Below are positions 62,998 to 64,000 of a stretch of 64,000 nt of DNA, one piece after another (position 1 is the first letter of the stretch; every line of letters starts with the position of its first letter). Source of the DNA: JAUCQB01 sp964586235 (GTDB lineage Bacteria > Planctomycetota > Phycisphaerae > UBA1845 > PWPN01). The stretch spans positions 62,001 through 126,000 of the forward strand of contig CAZPIO010000001.1 of the NCBI GenBank assembly GCA_964586235.1. The letters are read 5' to 3'. The notes under the pieces were generated by a model. The model made no database searches. It was not told where the DNA came from and saw only the letters and a program-made list of their open reading frames with translations. The translations under genes were made by a program, and so were the position numbers.

Positions 62998-63424
62998 GAG
63001 CCGCCGGAATCGATTCCGGCAGCGTGAGAGTGGCTGGTTTGGTCTTGTCAGGGTTCAGCGCAACCAGCCCGCGGTCGAACAGCCGGTAGAATACACCGTT
63101 CTGCTCCTGCTCGGGGCCCAGCGGCGGCCCCAGGCGGATCTGATACAGGATCGCCGTCTCCGGGTCCGACAACGGCCGGCCGCCGTTCCACACGAAGCCG
63201 GCCAGCCGCGCCGACGCGTAACAGAAAAACGCATCCTCGCGCACGCCATAGCCGGTGTGACCCAGGTAGCTCAGGGCCTGGATCTGCTTGCCGGCCTTGA
63301 TGAAGGGCTGGAGTTTCACTCCCTGGTCGATGGAAACCGCCTGGCCCCTGTTCGGCGCCCGGCCGGGCTCATTGTTTTTGCTGGACCCGCTGGGGCTGCA
63401 GAAGCTGCGGGGCGGTGTCGTCAA
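62975..63424 (-). CDS. Hypothetical protein, possibly the 3' end of a larger gene
   Basis: 149 codons. The sensible part starts at about VKLQPFIKAGKQIQALSYLG and runs through EDAFFCYASARLAGFVWNGG and FYRLFDRGLVALNPD. These are typical of the C-terminal beta domain of putative glycoside hydrolases, where the last strands close with 'GLVALNPD'. The first 30 residues look like translation from another frame, and there is no good ribosome site. It ends inside the antiporter gene (23-base convergent overlap). I suspect a truncated relic. Confidence 0.4.
   Translation of the reverse strand: MTTPPRSFCSPSGSSKNNEPGRAPNRGQAVSIDQGVKLQPFIKAGKQIQALSYLGHTGYGVREDAFFCYASARLAGFVWNGGRPLSDPETAILYQIRLGPPLGPEQEQNGVFYRLFDRGLVALNPDKTKPATLTLPESIPAAPTSGKSP
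62994..63020. repeat. REP-like hairpin supplying the antiporter stop
   Basis: GTAGGAGCCGCCGGAATCGA continues TTCCGGCAGC. The core GCCGGAATCGATTCCGGC is a perfect 18-base palindrome. The TAG of GTAGG is the antiporter stop (62995-62997). Confidence 0.75.
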
Positions 63425-63989
63425 CAGTGGCCAGTCCGGTGGCGAACTGGAGATCGTTCATGGTTCGTTCCGTCTCCAGCATGCTGTCGGCAACCTGATC
63501 CACCTGGCCGGAGATGAAATCAGGCTCCTGCCGGTTGACGGCCAGCTCACTCAATGAGCGGATCTTGTTTTCCAGCCGGTCAATCTCCAACTGGATCAGT
63601 TCATAGTTGGAGCGGGCCTTCTGGTAGTTGCCCAGCCGGTCGCGGCAGGTCTCCAGGTTGTCCTGGAGAGTCCGGGTGAACTTCTGCCGCTGGGCTTCGT
63701 CGGTCAATCTCGAGGCCTTGTCCAGCCGGACCTGGATGTTGTCGATGTCCTGCTGGATCTGAGCCTCACTGGTCCTCTGGAAGAACTGCTCGAGCGAGTA
63801 CTGGGTGTACAGGAGCCGGAGGAAGATCCAAAGTAGCCGGTCCAGGCCGGCCAGTTGCGACTCCTCCAGGACCGACGAGGTGACCGCTCGCGTGGGGTCC
63901 TTGATGGCCAGGGCGATCTGACGCAAATCGAGGCAGCGGGCCCGCAAGGCCTCGAAGCGCTGCAGGGCCTTCGGCGGGAGGCTCTGCAT
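63369..63989 (-). CDS. Coiled-coil hypothetical protein, possibly running off the window
   Basis: 206 residues from ATG 63989, but the frame is open to the edge of the window, so the start may lie beyond it. It is mostly helical and charged, with a strong coiled coil (RLDKASRLTDEAQRQKFTRT, QKARSNYELIQLEIDRLENK). No TM helix, signal or known domain is visible. Similar proteins occur in planctomycetes. It overlaps the hypothetical fragment downstream by 56 bases. Confidence 0.55.
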   Translation of the reverse strand: MQSLPPKALQRFEALRARCLDLRQIALAIKDPTRAVTSSVLEESQLAGLDRLLWIFLRLLYTQYSLEQFFQRTSEAQIQQDIDNIQVRLDKASRLTDEAQRQKFTRTLQDNLETCRDRLGNYQKARSNYELIQLEIDRLENKIRSLSELAVNRQEPDFISGQVDQVADSMLETERTMNDLQFATGLATVDDTAPQLLQPQRVQQKQ

Positions 63990-64000
63990 GATGGAAGCAA

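Overview
The window is a piece of a GC-rich chromosome, most likely from a planctomycete of the Phycisphaerae type and probably a draft or metagenome assembly. The evidence is indirect. A MoxR-DUF58-VWA gene block of the planctomycete style is present. A secreted amidase ends in a dockerin-like tail with GDFDGDQDVDQADF spacing, as is common in that phylum. There are many lipoproteins and Ig/PQQ/TPR secreted proteins, and housekeeping genes (aspS, rpsG, purB, alaS) are scattered singly. I see no rRNA, tRNA, CRISPR array, phage genes or transposase.

Layout. Positions 1-17908 (minus strand) hold a nine-gene collinear block. In transcription order it encodes a 1527-residue TPR/PQQ-propeller protein, a squalene-cyclase-type repeat protein, a MoxR AAA+ ATPase, a DUF58 protein, a BatA-type VWA membrane protein, a second VWA membrane protein, a three-TM coiled-coil protein, a coiled-coil exported protein, a small CXXCXGXGCXXC exported protein and the start of a further exported protein. 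Most junctions overlap by 1-32 bases. From 18296 to 24040 lie two lipoproteins (one OmpA-like, one TPR), a winged-helix protein and an NCS1-type permease. From 24087 to 28428 are a zinc-ribbon protein, an EEP-family phosphodiesterase/nuclease, aspS and an isolated rpsG with its own terminator. From 28701 to 37296 are a GlcD/GlpC-type FAD/Fe-S oxidoreductase, two metallophosphoesterases, an FMN reductase and a CLC channel. From 38375 to 41486 an osmoprotectant ABC operon sits divergent from a MarR regulator. From 41571 to 46076 are a methyltransferase, the remains of a sodium/proton antiporter operon, a P-loop kinase and purB. From 46377 to 64000 are the amidase, a GH127-type glycosidase, alaS, a Ser/Gly/Tyr-rich TPR protein, a HAD hydrolase, an RsbU-like phosphatase, a DUF192 lipoprotein, an intact NhaD-type antiporter and two hypothetical fragments.

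The most distinctive feature is the small-repeat biology. At least four kinds of short element occupy the gaps. They are REP-like hairpins beginning GTAGG, degenerate heptamer (7-bp) repeats that build long hairpins, a GGTGGCATGGCCAAG element, and a GTTCGCTCCCCC element. Several have entered genes: GTAGG elements carry the stop codons of three genes, one lies inside a coding region just after a signal peptide, a heptad tract encodes part of a signal peptide, and a C8/C7/G7/G8 palindrome is inserted in frame in the DUF58 gene. Two gene relics (an internally deleted antiporter and a truncated O-methyltransferase) also show ongoing decay.
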